Both the position numbers and the translations under genes were made by a program. Source: Microbacterium hydrocarbonoxydans (GTDB taxonomy: Bacteria; Actinomycetota; Actinomycetes; Actinomycetales; Microbacteriaceae). From it: a stretch of 64,000 nt of DNA. The stretch covers positions 1 through 64,000 of the forward strand of contig NZ_JAAKXW010000003.1 in assembly GCF_011752045.1 (NCBI RefSeq), in the 5' to 3' direction. The notes beneath the pieces are model-generated. The model was not told where the DNA came from, searched no databases, and was given only the letters and a program-made list of their open reading frames with translations. Of this stretch, positions 30,246 through 38,961 are shown piece by piece. The number at the start of each line of letters is the position of its first letter. Position 1 is the first letter of the stretch.

Positions 30246-32018
30246 ATGACTTCTGCGACCACGCCGCATTCCGCTGTGAAGACCGCGGAGAAGTCCGCCG
30301 TCTCGGGACTCGGGGACGGCGAGCGCGAGCGCCTCGACGCTGCCGTCGCCGACCTGCACGCCGGCACGTCGGTGTGGACGGCGCTGACCCTCGCCCAGCG
30401 CGCGACGCTGCTTCGCGCCGTGCGTGCGAGCGTGGCCGCCGTGGCCGAGGACTGGGCGACGACCGCCGCCGCGTCGAAGAGCCTCGAGGGCCGGCATCCG
30501 CTTCGCGGCGAGGAATGGCTCAGCGGCCCGTACAGCGTGCTGGGCGCCCTCGACGCGTACATCGAGACCGTCTCCCGCCTCGCGAGCGGCACCAATCCCC
30601 TCGAAGGCGTCCGCATCGATCGGGCGCCCGGCGGCCGCACCCGCGTGCACGCGTTCCCCCTGACCGGCATCGACCGGTTCCTGCTCTCCGGCTTCACCGG
30701 CGAGGTGTGGCTCGAGCCGGGCGTCACCCCGAACGGAGCGCGCGCCGGGGCCGGGCTCGCGCAGCGCACCCCGCAGGTCTCCGGCGGCGTCGGCCTGGTG
30801 CTCGGCGCCGGCAACATCACCTCGATCCCCGTGCTCGACGTGCTGTACGAGCTGCTCGCGCACAACCGCACCGCACTGCTGAAGGTCAACCCCACGCAGG
30901 ACGCCCTCGTGCCCGTCTACAAGCGCGCCTTCGCTCCCCTCATCGAGATCGGGCTGCTGCGCATCGTCCGCGGCGGGCCCGCGGCCGGCGCCTATCTCAC
31001 CGGACACCCCGGCCTCTCGCACGTGCACATCACGGGCTCCGCGGCGACCTTCGACGCGATCGTCTGGGGCACCGGAGCTGCGGCGAAGCGCCGCCGCCGG
31101 GAGGGTCGCCCACAGCTGAAGAAGCCGATCACGGCCGAGCTGGGCGGGGTCTCCCCGATCATCGTCGTACCGGGCGAGTGGACGGATGCCGACATCACCT
31201 ACCAGGCGGAGCACATCGTCACGATGCGCCTGCAGAACGGCGGCCACAACTGCATCGCGGGCCAGGTCGTCATCCTCTCGTCCGACTGGGCGCAGGCGGA
31301 TGCCTTCCGCGCCGCCCTCCGCCGCGCGTACGCGAAGGCCCCGGAGCGGCCGGTCTGGTATCCGGGATCACCGTCGCGGATGCAGCAGGCGGCGGACGCC
31401 TACCCCGAGGCTCTCGTGCTCGGCGACCGGCTGCTCGTCGAGATCGGCCACGGCGAAGATCCGGAGGCGCTGCAGCGCACCGAATACTTCGCGCCGGTGC
31501 TGGGCGTCGTCACCGTGCCTGGCACCGGTCAGGAGTTCCTCGACGCCGCCGTGGCCCACGCGAACGAGAAGCTGCAGGGCACGCTGGGCGCGAACCTGCT
31601 CATCGATCCGGCGACGGAGCGCGCGCTCGGCACCGGGTTCGAGCGCGCCGTCGCGAACCTCCGCTATGGGTCCATCGCGATCAACGGCTGGACGGCCTTC
31701 GGCTTCATCACTCCGACCATGACCTGGGGCGCTTTCCCCGGCAGCACGATCGACGACGTCGGCAGCGGCATCGGCGTGGTGCACAACGCTCTGCTCCTCG
31801 ATCGGGTGGAGCGCTCGGTGATCCGCGGCCCCTTCCGGCCGTTCCCGCGATCGCTTCCCGTGGCGAACGGGGGCGGACGGCTGACGATCCTGCCGAAGCC
31901 GCCGTGGTTCGTCTCCGCCCGCACCGGCGCCGAGGTGAGCGAGGGCCTCACCCGCTTCCGCGTCGACGGCCGGATGCTCGGCCTCGCGCAGACGCTGCTG
32001 AAGGCGCTGCGCGCCTGA
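30246..32018 (+). CDS. Aldehyde dehydrogenase superfamily protein, divergent and long
   Basis: 590 residues, about 100 longer than typical ALDHs. The catalytic Cys lies in QNGGHNCIAGQ (about residue 335) and the general-base Glu in ITAELGGVSPIIV (about residue 300). VGLVLGAGNITSIPVLDVL and LLKVNPTQDALVP occupy the NAD site region. ITGSAATFDAIVWG replaces the standard FTGSTEVG motif. GAGGAG precedes ATG 30246. The substrate is unknown; the extra N-terminal 90 residues and C-terminal tail suggest a distinct subfamily. Confidence 0.85.
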   Translation: MTSATTPHSAVKTAEKSAVSGLGDGERERLDAAVADLHAGTSVWTALTLAQRATLLRAVRASVAAVAEDWATTAAASKSLEGRHPLRGEEWLSGPYSVLGALDAYIETVSRLASGTNPLEGVRIDRAPGGRTRVHAFPLTGIDRFLLSGFTGEVWLEPGVTPNGARAGAGLAQRTPQVSGGVGLVLGAGNITSIPVLDVLYELLAHNRTALLKVNPTQDALVPVYKRAFAPLIEIGLLRIVRGGPAAGAYLTGHPGLSHVHITGSAATFDAIVWGTGAAAKRRRREGRPQLKKPITAELGGVSPIIVVPGEWTDADITYQAEHIVTMRLQNGGHNCIAGQVVILSSDWAQADAFRAALRRAYAKAPERPVWYPGSPSRMQQAADAYPEALVLGDRLLVEIGHGEDPEALQRTEYFAPVLGVVTVPGTGQEFLDAAVAHANEKLQGTLGANLLIDPATERALGTGFERAVANLRYGSIAINGWTAFGFITPTMTWGAFPGSTIDDVGSGIGVVHNALLLDRVERSVIRGPFRPFPRSLPVANGGGRLTILPKPPWFVSARTGAEVSEGLTRFRVDGRMLGLAQTLLKALRA

Positions 32019-32087
32019 CCCCGCCCCGCTCGCCCCGGCGCCCGGCCGCGCCTGCGCTCGGCGTCGACGGCCGCTCTTCCCGCTCCG

Positions 32088-32136
32088 GTCGCAGTTCGGC
32101 ACAGTGACGCCCGCCGGCACTGTGCCGAAGTGCGAC
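32088..32136. terminator. Long hairpin between convergent genes
   Basis: TTCGGCACAGTG (32095-32106) pairs perfectly with CACTGTGCCGAA (32118-32129). Outer arms GTCGCA and TGCGAC add six pairs after a mismatch. The loop is 11 bases. Located between the aldehyde dehydrogenase and iminopeptidase 3' ends; probably a bidirectional terminator, possibly a dispersed repeat. Confidence 0.65.
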
Positions 32137-32167
32137 GGGAACGTGGGACAGTGGGCCGGACGGGCGT

Positions 32168-33130
32168 TCAGCCGGCGAAGCGGTCGGTGGCGGCGCGCAG
32201 CGCGCGCTGGATGCCGGGTTCCGCTGCCGAGTGACCGGCATCGTCGACCACGACGAACTCGGCCTCCGGCCAGGCCCGATGGAGGTCCCACGCGGTCATC
32301 ATCGGCGTGCAGACATCATGACGCCCCTGGATGATCACGGTCGGGATGTGCCGGACGGCGTCGACACCGGCGATCAGCTGCCCCTCCTCCCACCAGCCGC
32401 GGTGGATGAAGAAGTGGTTCTCGATGCGGGCGAACGCGGTCGCCGTGCGCGGATCGGACATCGCGGCGATCTGCTCGGCATCCGGCTCCAGGGTCACCGT
32501 CGACGCCTCCCAGGTCGACCAGGCGATCGCGGCGGGCACGTGCACCGCCGGATCCGGGTCGAACAGCCGCCGGTGGTACGCCTCGATCATCCGCGTGCGC
32601 TCGAGCACGGGGATCGGCGCGATGAAGTCCTCCCAGAGGTCGGGGAACAGCGCCGCCGCCCCGCCCTCGTAGAACCACTCCAGCTCCTCGCGGCGCAGGG
32701 TGAAGATGCCGCGCAGGACGAGCTCGGTGACGACATCCGGATGCGCCTGCGCGTAGGCGAGGGCCAAGGCGCTCCCCCAGGAGCCGCCGAAGACCTGCCA
32801 CCGCTCGATGCCGAGATTCTTGCGCAGCAGCTCGATGTCGGCGATCAGGTGCGCCGTGGTGATGTAGCGGAGGTCGGCGTCCGGTTCGCTCGCGTGCGGG
32901 GTGCTCCGGCCGCAGCCGCGCTGGTCCAGCAGCACGATCCGGTAGACGTCCGGGTCGAAGAAGCGCCGCTGCCAGGGCGAGGTCCCGCTGCCGGGGCCGC
33001 CGTGCAGGAACACGACCGGCTTCCCCTCGGGGTTGCCGCTGACCTCCCAGTGCATCCGGTGGCCGTCGCCCACGAGGAGGTCGCCCTCGTCGTACGGCTC
33101 GATCGGCGGATACAGCCCGTCCAGATTCAT
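32168..33130 (-). CDS. pip: Proline iminopeptidase
   Basis: 320 residues, an alpha/beta hydrolase releasing N-terminal proline from peptides. Oxyanion-hole motif HGGPGSG at residues 43-49, LDQRGCGRS near 68 and nucleophile elbow GGSWGS with Ser117 are clear; the catalytic His is in DDAGHSA near the end. ATG 33130 has GGGGGA 9 bases upstream; two other in-frame ATGs are within 45 bases. Length matches the family. Confidence 0.93.
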   Translation of the reverse strand: MNLDGLYPPIEPYDEGDLLVGDGHRMHWEVSGNPEGKPVVFLHGGPGSGTSPWQRRFFDPDVYRIVLLDQRGCGRSTPHASEPDADLRYITTAHLIADIELLRKNLGIERWQVFGGSWGSALALAYAQAHPDVVTELVLRGIFTLRREELEWFYEGGAAALFPDLWEDFIAPIPVLERTRMIEAYHRRLFDPDPAVHVPAAIAWSTWEASTVTLEPDAEQIAAMSDPRTATAFARIENHFFIHRGWWEEGQLIAGVDAVRHIPTVIIQGRHDVCTPMMTAWDLHRAWPEAEFVVVDDAGHSAAEPGIQRALRAATDRFAG

Positions 33131-33209
33131 CGTCATCGATCCCCCGGTCACAGCCAACATCACTGGCTCCACGCTAGCGCGCCGGCGCCGGAATCGCCGA
33201 AGCGGCGGA

Positions 33210-34085
33210 CTACAGCTGGTCGCCGGCGACCGCGAAGGTGTCGCAGACGCCGAGGCCGTTCTGGTACCCGTTCGCGAACCAGTACTTGCGCTGCTCGCTC
33301 GACCCGTGCGTCCAGCTCTCCGGGTTGACGAAGCCGGACTGCTCCTGGATGTGGTCGTCGCCGACGGTGAACGCCGCGTTCAGCGCGTCGTCCAGCTGCG
33401 CCTCGGTCGGCTTCAGCAGGTACGGGTCGCCGTCGGCATCCGTCTGCTCCGTCATCCGTCCGATCCACGCACCGGCGTAGCAGTCGGCCTGCAGCTCCAT
33501 GCGCACGCCGTTGCTGTCGGGGCCGGTGCCGTTGTTCGGGTGGCGCTCCATGACGCCGGTGATGTTCTGGATGTGGTGGCCCCACTCGTGACCCACGATG
33601 TAGAGCTGCGCCAGATCATCGGCGGATGCCCCGAACTGCTGTCGCATGAGGTCGAAGAACGTCGGGTCGAGGTACACACCCTCCTCGGGCGGGCAGTAGA
33701 ACGGGCCGACCGAGTTGGATGCCGTGCCGCACTGCGTCGGCGTCGAGCCGTCCACGACGGTGAGCTGCGGCGCGCGATAGCCGTCGACGTTCTCGGCCCA
33801 GAACGCGTCGAGTGCGACCTGCGCGCCGGCCATGCGGCAGTCGACGTTCTCGTTGGCATCCTGTCCGGTCTTGCAGTCCTCGATCACCGATGCGCCGGTG
33901 CCGGTGCCTCCGCCGGGATCGCTCACGCCGCCGAGCAGCGGCGTGAGGTCGATGCCGAGAAGGGGGCCCGCGATGAGCGCGATGATGCCGAGCACGCCGA
34001 CGCCACCCGCGCCGGCGATCACGGCGCCGCGACCGCTGCGCCGGGTCGTGGTGGTCGAGATGTCGGCATCCGGATTGAACGTCAT
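33210..34085 (-). CDS. Neutral zinc metallopeptidase (YpfJ-like)
   Basis: 291 residues. One membrane helix near residues 24-46 is followed by an extracytoplasmic domain. The zinc motif HEWGHH is at about 166-171, with a downstream ELQADCYAG that supplies the third ligand region. Several Cys residues may form disulfides. It belongs to the putative neutral zinc metallopeptidase family of unknown substrate. ATG 34085 gives MTFNPDADIS; a longer start at 34112 is less likely. Confidence 0.88.
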   Translation of the reverse strand: MTFNPDADISTTTTRRSGRGAVIAGAGGVGVLGIIALIAGPLLGIDLTPLLGGVSDPGGGTGTGASVIEDCKTGQDANENVDCRMAGAQVALDAFWAENVDGYRAPQLTVVDGSTPTQCGTASNSVGPFYCPPEEGVYLDPTFFDLMRQQFGASADDLAQLYIVGHEWGHHIQNITGVMERHPNNGTGPDSNGVRMELQADCYAGAWIGRMTEQTDADGDPYLLKPTEAQLDDALNAAFTVGDDHIQEQSGFVNPESWTHGSSEQRKYWFANGYQNGLGVCDTFAVAGDQL

Positions 34086-34167
34086 GGCTCGAGGGTACTC
34101 CGCGTGCCGCACGGTGCGGGAGGCGCATCGGTGACGCTGACGGCCTCAGCGGTCGTAGGCTCAGGGC

Positions 34168-35157
34168 ATGAGCACCACGATCACCCTCACCGGAGCCGGC
34201 GGACAGATCGGATACGCGCTGCTGTTCCGCATCGCGGCCGGCGACATGCTGGGCCCGGACGAGAAGGTCCGGCTGCGCCTGCTGGAGATCCCGCAGGGGC
34301 TCGCCGCGGCGGAAGGCGCGGCCCTCGAGCTGCAGGACGGCGCGTTCGGCCTGCTGGAGCACGTCGAGGTGACGGATGACGCGGCGGTCGGCTTCGACGG
34401 CTGCGATCTCGCGCTGCTCGTCGGCGCCCGGCCCCGCGGCCCCGGCATGGAGCGCGGAGACCTGCTCGCCGCGAACGGCGGCATCTTCGGCCCGCAGGGT
34501 GCCGCGATCGCCGCGAACGCGGCGCCGGGCGTGCGGGTCGCCGTGGTGGGCAACCCGGCGAACACCAACGCGCTGATCGCCGCGGCATCCGCCGACGGGG
34601 TTCCCGCGGAGCGCTTCACGGCGCTCACACGCCTGGATGAGAACCGGGCGCGCGCGCAACTGGCGCTGACACTCGGGGTGCCCGTCGACACGGTCCGCCG
34701 GGTGCCCATCTGGGGCAACCATTCCGCCACGCAGTTCCCGGACGTCTCGCACGCCACCGTCGGCGGCAAGCCGGTCGTGGAGGCGCTGGAGCAGATCGTC
34801 GGCGACGTGCCGGCGTGGCTGGAGGGCACCTTCATCCCGCGGGTCGCCAAGCGCGGAGCCGAGATCATCCAGGTGCGCGGGTCGTCGTCGGTGGCGTCCG
34901 CGGCGAGCGCGACGATCGACCACGTGCGGGACTGGGTGCGGGGCACGGACGACTGGACCTCGGCCGGCGTCGTGTCGCACGGCGAGTACGGGGTCCCCGA
35001 GGGCCTGATCTCCTCGTTCCCCGTCACATCGGAAGGCGGCGAGTGGCGCATCGTCGAAGGACTGGAGCTCAGCGACTGGGCGCGGGCCCGCATCGACGCC
35101 TCGGTCGCCGAGCTCGTCGAAGAGCGCGACACGGTGCGTGCGCTCGGCCTGCTCTGA
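34168..35157 (+). CDS. mdh: Malate dehydrogenase
   Basis: 329 residues, oxidising malate to oxaloacetate with NAD in the TCA cycle. NAD loop [10 protein letters not shown] at the N-terminus, substrate Arg in [14 protein letters not shown] near residue 90, [11 protein letters not shown] near 126, and the catalytic His in [12 protein letters not shown] near 187. Divergent from the metallopeptidase. Confidence 0.96.
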   Translation: MSTTITLTGAGGQIGYALLFRIAAGDMLGPDEKVRLRLLEIPQGLAAAEGAALELQDGAFGLLEHVEVTDDAAVGFDGCDLALLVGARPRGPGMERGDLLAANGGIFGPQGAAIAANAAPGVRVAVVGNPANTNALIAAASADGVPAERFTALTRLDENRARAQLALTLGVPVDTVRRVPIWGNHSATQFPDVSHATVGGKPVVEALEQIVGDVPAWLEGTFIPRVAKRGAEIIQVRGSSSVASAASATIDHVRDWVRGTDDWTSAGVVSHGEYGVPEGLISSFPVTSEGGEWRIVEGLELSDWARARIDASVAELVEERDTVRALGLL

Positions 35158-35210
35158 CACGGTCACCGGCGCACCCCCGGGCAGGGCAGAATGGATGCAG
35201 GAGGTGCGCG

Positions 35211-35681
35211 ATGAGCGAGACGACGGATTCCACGAAGGCCGCGGCGTCGGTCGACGACGCCCTGACCAGCCCGCTGCACCTGCCGCACCCGGCCGCGGAG
35301 TGCCCGAAGTGCTTCACCGAGCTGCAGAAGAACCGCGACTTCTGGTCCGCCCGGCCCGACGGCTCCCGCCTGGTAGGCCTCGTCGTCGCCCGCGAGGGGA
35401 TGCCGTCGGTGGTGGAGCAGCGTGACGCCCTCACCCGCTTCGGCGTGCCGATCGAGGGCTTCCGGGATCCGGCCCCGGAGATCCTGGAGAGCTGGTCCGA
35501 CCGCCTGGCGCGCCTCATCGCGACCCTGAAGACCGGTGACGTCCTGGTCGTGGCGAACATCCAGGCGCTGGGCCGGGATGCCGAGGAGGGAGCCCGCACG
35601 GTCGCCGAGCTCCGCCGTCACGGCATCATGGTGAAGGTGCTGGCGCACAACGCCCGGCACCTCGCGGACGCCGCCCGCTGA
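35211..35681 (+). CDS. Degenerate resolvase-like (serine recombinase N-domain) protein
   Basis: 156 residues. From about residue 53 the text aligns by eye with the catalytic domain of serine recombinases: LVVAREGMPSVVEQRDAL sits where YxRVSTxxQ..Q..AL is expected, and GDVLVVANIQALGRDAEEG matches the GDxLVVxxLDRLGR strand. The catalytic Ser position is not Ser, there is no C-terminal DNA-binding domain, and an N-terminal CPKCF motif is added. It is probably not an active recombinase. GGAGG precedes ATG 35211. Confidence 0.6.
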   Translation: MSETTDSTKAAASVDDALTSPLHLPHPAAECPKCFTELQKNRDFWSARPDGSRLVGLVVAREGMPSVVEQRDALTRFGVPIEGFRDPAPEILESWSDRLARLIATLKTGDVLVVANIQALGRDAEEGARTVAELRRHGIMVKVLAHNARHLADAAR

Positions 35682-35707
35682 CCTGCGCCCGCCGGTCGTC
35701 TCGGGCG

Positions 35708-36202
35708 TCAGCCGAACGTGCGCGCCTCGTACCCGAGTCGCGCGGAGATCTCGATGATCTCCGCGGCGTGCGCGGACGGCACCACCACGAGCGGGTACGC
35801 GTCGGAGTCCTCCTCCAGGTAGACCACGCGCAGCCCGCTGCCCGCCAGCAGCCGATCGGCGTGCGCCACGGCGGCCTCGAGGTCATCGATGTCTTCGACG
35901 GCGTCGAGGTCGATGCCCGCCCTGACCACCCGGGGAACCCCGGCGAGAGCCTGCGCGACCTCTGCCCCGGTGTCCTTCCAATCCAGGTACGCCAGGGCGC
36001 CGACGTCGTCGAGTCCGTCGATCAGCGCCAGCCACGGGTCGGTCTCGTCAGGGGACTCGATGCCGCGGTCGGCGAGTCGGTCTTCGTGCCGGCGGAAGTA
36101 CTCCTCGGGATCGTCGGCGGCGAGCCGCACCTCGGCGGCGAGCTCGGCGTCGTCGTCCAGGAGTTCGCAGAGCCGACCCCAGTCGTTCGCTGTCGCAGTC
36201 AC
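35708..36202 (-). CDS. DUF6630-like small acidic protein
   Basis: 164 residues, strongly acidic. The WLALIDGLDDVGALAYLDWKD phrase near residue 57 recalls DUF6630 proteins (recognised by eye). It ends with a beta-alpha unit (YPLVVVPSAHAAEIIEISARLGY). No signal peptide. It is the last gene of the minus-strand series that begins with the type VII toxin, 7 bases after the next gene. Small acidic cytosolic proteins in this setting are often immunity or accessory proteins; that is inference. Confidence 0.65.
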   Translation of the reverse strand: MTATANDWGRLCELLDDDAELAAEVRLAADDPEEYFRRHEDRLADRGIESPDETDPWLALIDGLDDVGALAYLDWKDTGAEVAQALAGVPRVVRAGIDLDAVEDIDDLEAAVAHADRLLAGSGLRVVYLEEDSDAYPLVVVPSAHAAEIIEISARLGYEARTFG

Positions 36203-36209
36203 GGCTTTC

Positions 36210-37130
36210 TCAGATCAGCTCGTCGGGGAAGCGGTTGACCACGAAGTACTCGGGCACGACGCCCTGCGCCGGGACGAGGACGTCCTGCCGCGCCTCCACC
36301 GAGGCGAACGGCACCTGCGCCATGCGGCCGTCGTCCGCCTGGAGCACGTAGTAGTCGGCGCGGGGCACGAGCATGAGCGGGCCGGTGAGGGCTGCGTACG
36401 TGATCCGGTTCCCCTCGGCGTCCTCGGCGAGCGCGTGGTCGGCCACGAACACCCGCCGGCCCCCGGCCTCGTAGCCGGCCTGCACGACCGATCGGGCCGC
36501 CGCGTACTGCACGTTGTCCCAGCGACGCCGCAGCCGCCCCGCCTCGGAGGCGACGGCCTCCGGCCAGGTGAACGGCGCCCAGCCGTCTGCGGTGCGGACC
36601 AGCGGGGTGGCGGAGACCGGCCTCCCCGACTTCGACAGCGACTCCTCCGCCGCGCGCGCGAGCGACGCCAGCGAATCCGCGTCCTCGGCGTAGCCGACGA
36701 CGACGATCCCGGGCTCCGGGACGATGATCACCGGCGTGCCGTTCGACGCCAGCTGAGACAGCGCCGCCGGGTTCAGCAGGACGGATGCCGCGAACGGCAC
36801 GCCCTCGATCACGAGAGCCGAGCCGTACGAGCGCACCTCCGCCTCATCGTCCGCGCGATTCGCCCGGGCGGCCTCGACCACGACGTCGATCTCGACGCCC
36901 CAGGCCTCGAGCATGCTGCCGTTCACCGGTACGTCCGCCGTCGGCAGGTCGAGGCTCGCGCCGACGTAGTAGTCGGCCACGACGGGCAGCGCCGACGTCG
37001 CTGCGTCTGCGGCCCCCTGCAGCGCGAGGTGCTGAGCCCGGATCTGGAACGGGATCAGCCCGACGGGCCACGGTGTGAGGAGCGGGGTCGCCTCTGCCAG
37101 GGACCGCGGGATGTCGATCTGCGTGGTCAT
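36210..37130 (-). CDS. Hypothetical protein in toxin-immunity cluster
   Basis: About 306 residues from ATG 37130, with AGGAAG upstream. No signal peptide or membrane helix. The text alternates hydrophobic beta strands such as TPVIIVPEPGIVVVGYAED with helices; it ends with a beta-rich part (RADYYVLQADDGRMAQVPFA). No family recognised. It lies 33 bases after the PoNi gene and 7 bases before the DUF6630-like gene, so it belongs to the same run. A role as immunity or accessory protein is possible from position only. Confidence 0.6.
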   Translation of the reverse strand: MTTQIDIPRSLAEATPLLTPWPVGLIPFQIRAQHLALQGAADAATSALPVVADYYVGASLDLPTADVPVNGSMLEAWGVEIDVVVEAARANRADDEAEVRSYGSALVIEGVPFAASVLLNPAALSQLASNGTPVIIVPEPGIVVVGYAEDADSLASLARAAEESLSKSGRPVSATPLVRTADGWAPFTWPEAVASEAGRLRRRWDNVQYAAARSVVQAGYEAGGRRVFVADHALAEDAEGNRITYAALTGPLMLVPRADYYVLQADDGRMAQVPFASVEARQDVLVPAQGVVPEYFVVNRFPDELI

Positions 37131-37163
37131 CACACTTCCTGCCTGCTCGTTCGTCGTTCGGGG

Positions 37164-37922
37164 TCAGACACCGGCGAGGTCGCGCGGGTAGTACTCATCG
37201 TCGCGGAACGATTCATCGTCGAGACCCAGCGCCTTCACCACGCCGAGAGCCTCGAAGGCCCAGTAGCCGTGATACTGGCGCTTCTTGACCTGCTCGTGGC
37301 CGCCCCAGCCCCAGGCGCCCTTCCACGCCGGATACCACGACGCGAGGTACTTCGCGACGGCGCCGGATGCCGCCGCCGGAGACGCCGCGTCGAAGGCCGC
37401 ATCCAGCTTGCCGACGATCCGGGGGAAGGCCAGGGCCTCCCCCACCGGGCGCCCGGGGCGGCGCGACGCGATGAGCCGGTCGAGCAGCCGATCGCCCCAC
37501 CCGAATTCGACCGCCGCGACGACCCGGTCGAAGGTCTCCTGGTCGACGTCGAAGACGAGCGAGAGTGAGACCAGCCACAGCCATTGGCGGTAGAAGTCCT
37601 TGTTCTTGCCGAGTTCGAACCGTTTCGCCAGATAGTCGGCGGGCAGATGCTCCGCAGAGAGCCGGCGTGCGCGCTCGGCTGCGGACAGCAGCACGTCGAA
37701 CTCCTCCCGGAGTCCGTTGAGCGACGCACCTTGCGAATAGAGGCTGGTGAACAGATCCCACTGCTTGTTCATCGCGTTGGCGGCGCTCAGGCCGAGGATC
37801 TCGGGCTTGTTGAACGTCTCGACCGGGCGCGCCAACCGCGCATCCTCCGAACCGCAGATGCCTCGGAGGTACTCCACGACCCCGTCGAAGTACTCCTGAT
37901 CAGCCCTGGTGTCCCGAAGCAT
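37164..37922 (-). CDS. PoNi-type immunity protein (DUF1910/DUF1911)
   Basis: About 252 residues, cytosolic, mostly helical. The C-terminal YHGYWAFEALGVVKALGLDD followed by SFRDDEYYPRDL is the hallmark of DUF1911; the N-terminal half with DFYRQWLWLVSLSLVFD fits DUF1910. This pair forms the PoNi immunity family that protects against PoNe DNases. A PoNe-like domain occurs in the large effector 3 kb upstream on the same strand, so this is its likely cognate immunity. ATG 37922 is preferred over GTG 37943 because AAGGAAGG lies upstream of it. Confidence 0.82.
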   Translation of the reverse strand: MLRDTRADQEYFDGVVEYLRGICGSEDARLARPVETFNKPEILGLSAANAMNKQWDLFTSLYSQGASLNGLREEFDVLLSAAERARRLSAEHLPADYLAKRFELGKNKDFYRQWLWLVSLSLVFDVDQETFDRVVAAVEFGWGDRLLDRLIASRRPGRPVGEALAFPRIVGKLDAAFDAASPAAASGAVAKYLASWYPAWKGAWGWGGHEQVKKRQYHGYWAFEALGVVKALGLDDESFRDDEYYPRDLAGV

Positions 37923-38020
37923 CCTCACCCTGCCTTCCTTCACTCCGCTGTCGACGCCTCTGCGCGATGGCTCGGTGCGCAGTCATGCGCGAGAGTCCAG
38001 ACGATCGACGACCCGGTTCC

Positions 38021-38503
38021 TCACGGCGCCCCCGGCTCTCCGAGTACGGCGTCGAGGACTTCCGCCACGTTCGGCCTCCAGTACCTCGAGAACGCGACCG
38101 CCGCCCCCTCGTTGCCGCGGCCGAAGCCGGCCCAGTCCCCGGAGCCGTCCGCGTGCAGGAACACGCCGTCGGGATCGGAGAGGTCGAGACGGAAGCCCGC
38201 GCCGAGATTCTCCGCCGACGCCGGGGCATGCACGTCAGGCAGCCCTCGCCGGTAGCGGATGAGACGTGCAGTCCAGTAGGCGACGTAAGCCTGCGCCCAT
38301 TGCGGGCTGGGCGTCCACATCTTCATCGCCGGGGCCCCGCGCGTGACCCTGCGAGCCACCTGGATGTACTCGGGGCGCTGCAGGATCAGGAAACCGCGGG
38401 CGTAGTCACCGATCACCCATTCGTCCTCGGAGCGCGGTCGGCGCGCGGACCACTCGAGTTCGGAGAACGGCGTCGCGAACGCGGGGTCAAGCGGGAAGCT
38501 CAC
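38021..38503 (-). CDS. Hypothetical protein, possible immunity partner of the orphan TNT-like ORF
   Basis: 160 residues. It begins 17 bases inside the end of the orphan TNT-like gene, so the two are tightly coupled. No signal peptide; rich in aromatic residues (YVAYWTARLIRYRRGLP) and ends with a helical SRYWRPNVAEVLDAVLG. No family recognised. Arrangement directly after a toxin-domain ORF suggests immunity, by inference. Confidence 0.6.
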   Translation of the reverse strand: MSFPLDPAFATPFSELEWSARRPRSEDEWVIGDYARGFLILQRPEYIQVARRVTRGAPAMKMWTPSPQWAQAYVAYWTARLIRYRRGLPDVHAPASAENLGAGFRLDLSDPDGVFLHADGSGDWAGFGRGNEGAAVAFSRYWRPNVAEVLDAVLGEPGAP

Positions 38504-38936
38504 GGATCACCCCCGCGTCCAGCAGCTCGAACACATTCATCTGCGCGCCGTTCGCACCGAGCACGAGGACATACCGCGCCCCGCCGCTGCGGCCGAACAG
38601 GGGCGCCGTCGTGCCCACCTCGATCCGCCACCCGTCCGGCAGCACACCGGTGAACTCGTAGCGGTGCAGCCGTTCCGAGGTGTCGGACGGCAACAGGGAC
38701 CGCTGATCGAACGTCCCGCCGAGGATGGTGAGGAACGCGTCATCGGGAGCGCCGAGACGATCGACCTGCGCCGGAAAGACATCGAGGAATGCTGCGATGT
38801 CGTCGAACACGACCCGCTGGCCCGCGACGGCGCCGTTGTTCGGCGCAGGTCGCAGGTCCCCGTGTTCATCGAGGTATCGCGCCGCCCACTCTTCGCGCGT
38901 CAACGCCTGGTTCACAGCTCCACCACTCTCATCCAT
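38487..38936 (-). CDS. Orphan TNT-like (DUF4237) toxin module
   Basis: 149 residues. The chain aligns by eye with the C-terminal part of the neighbouring effector: GGTFDQRSLLPSDTSERLHR corresponds to GGSFNDRALPPGQRMTDQY, and GWRIEVGTTAPLFGRSGGAR corresponds to GYTIEIGLIADAYGRDGGGL. It has no WXG or secretion domain, and it lacks the first 50 or so residues of the effector's TNT region. It may be a displaced toxin cassette, a recombination reservoir, or a decayed toxin. ATG 38936 and GTG 38915 are possible starts. Confidence 0.65.
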   Translation of the reverse strand: MDESGGAVNQALTREEWAARYLDEHGDLRPAPNNGAVAGQRVVFDDIAAFLDVFPAQVDRLGAPDDAFLTILGGTFDQRSLLPSDTSERLHRYEFTGVLPDGWRIEVGTTAPLFGRSGGARYVLVLGANGAQMNVFELLDAGVIRELPA

Positions 38937-38961
38937 CCCAACTTAGCCGGACCCGGGGACA

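Noticed and set aside
35211..35681. Active site-specific recombinase of a mobile element
   Set aside because: Catalytic Ser motif and DNA-binding domain are missing, and no inverted repeats or transposon genes flank it.
38021..38936. Frameshifted single gene
   Set aside because: The 17-base overlap could suggest a frameshift, but both frames have plausible starts and different composition, so two coupled genes are more likely.
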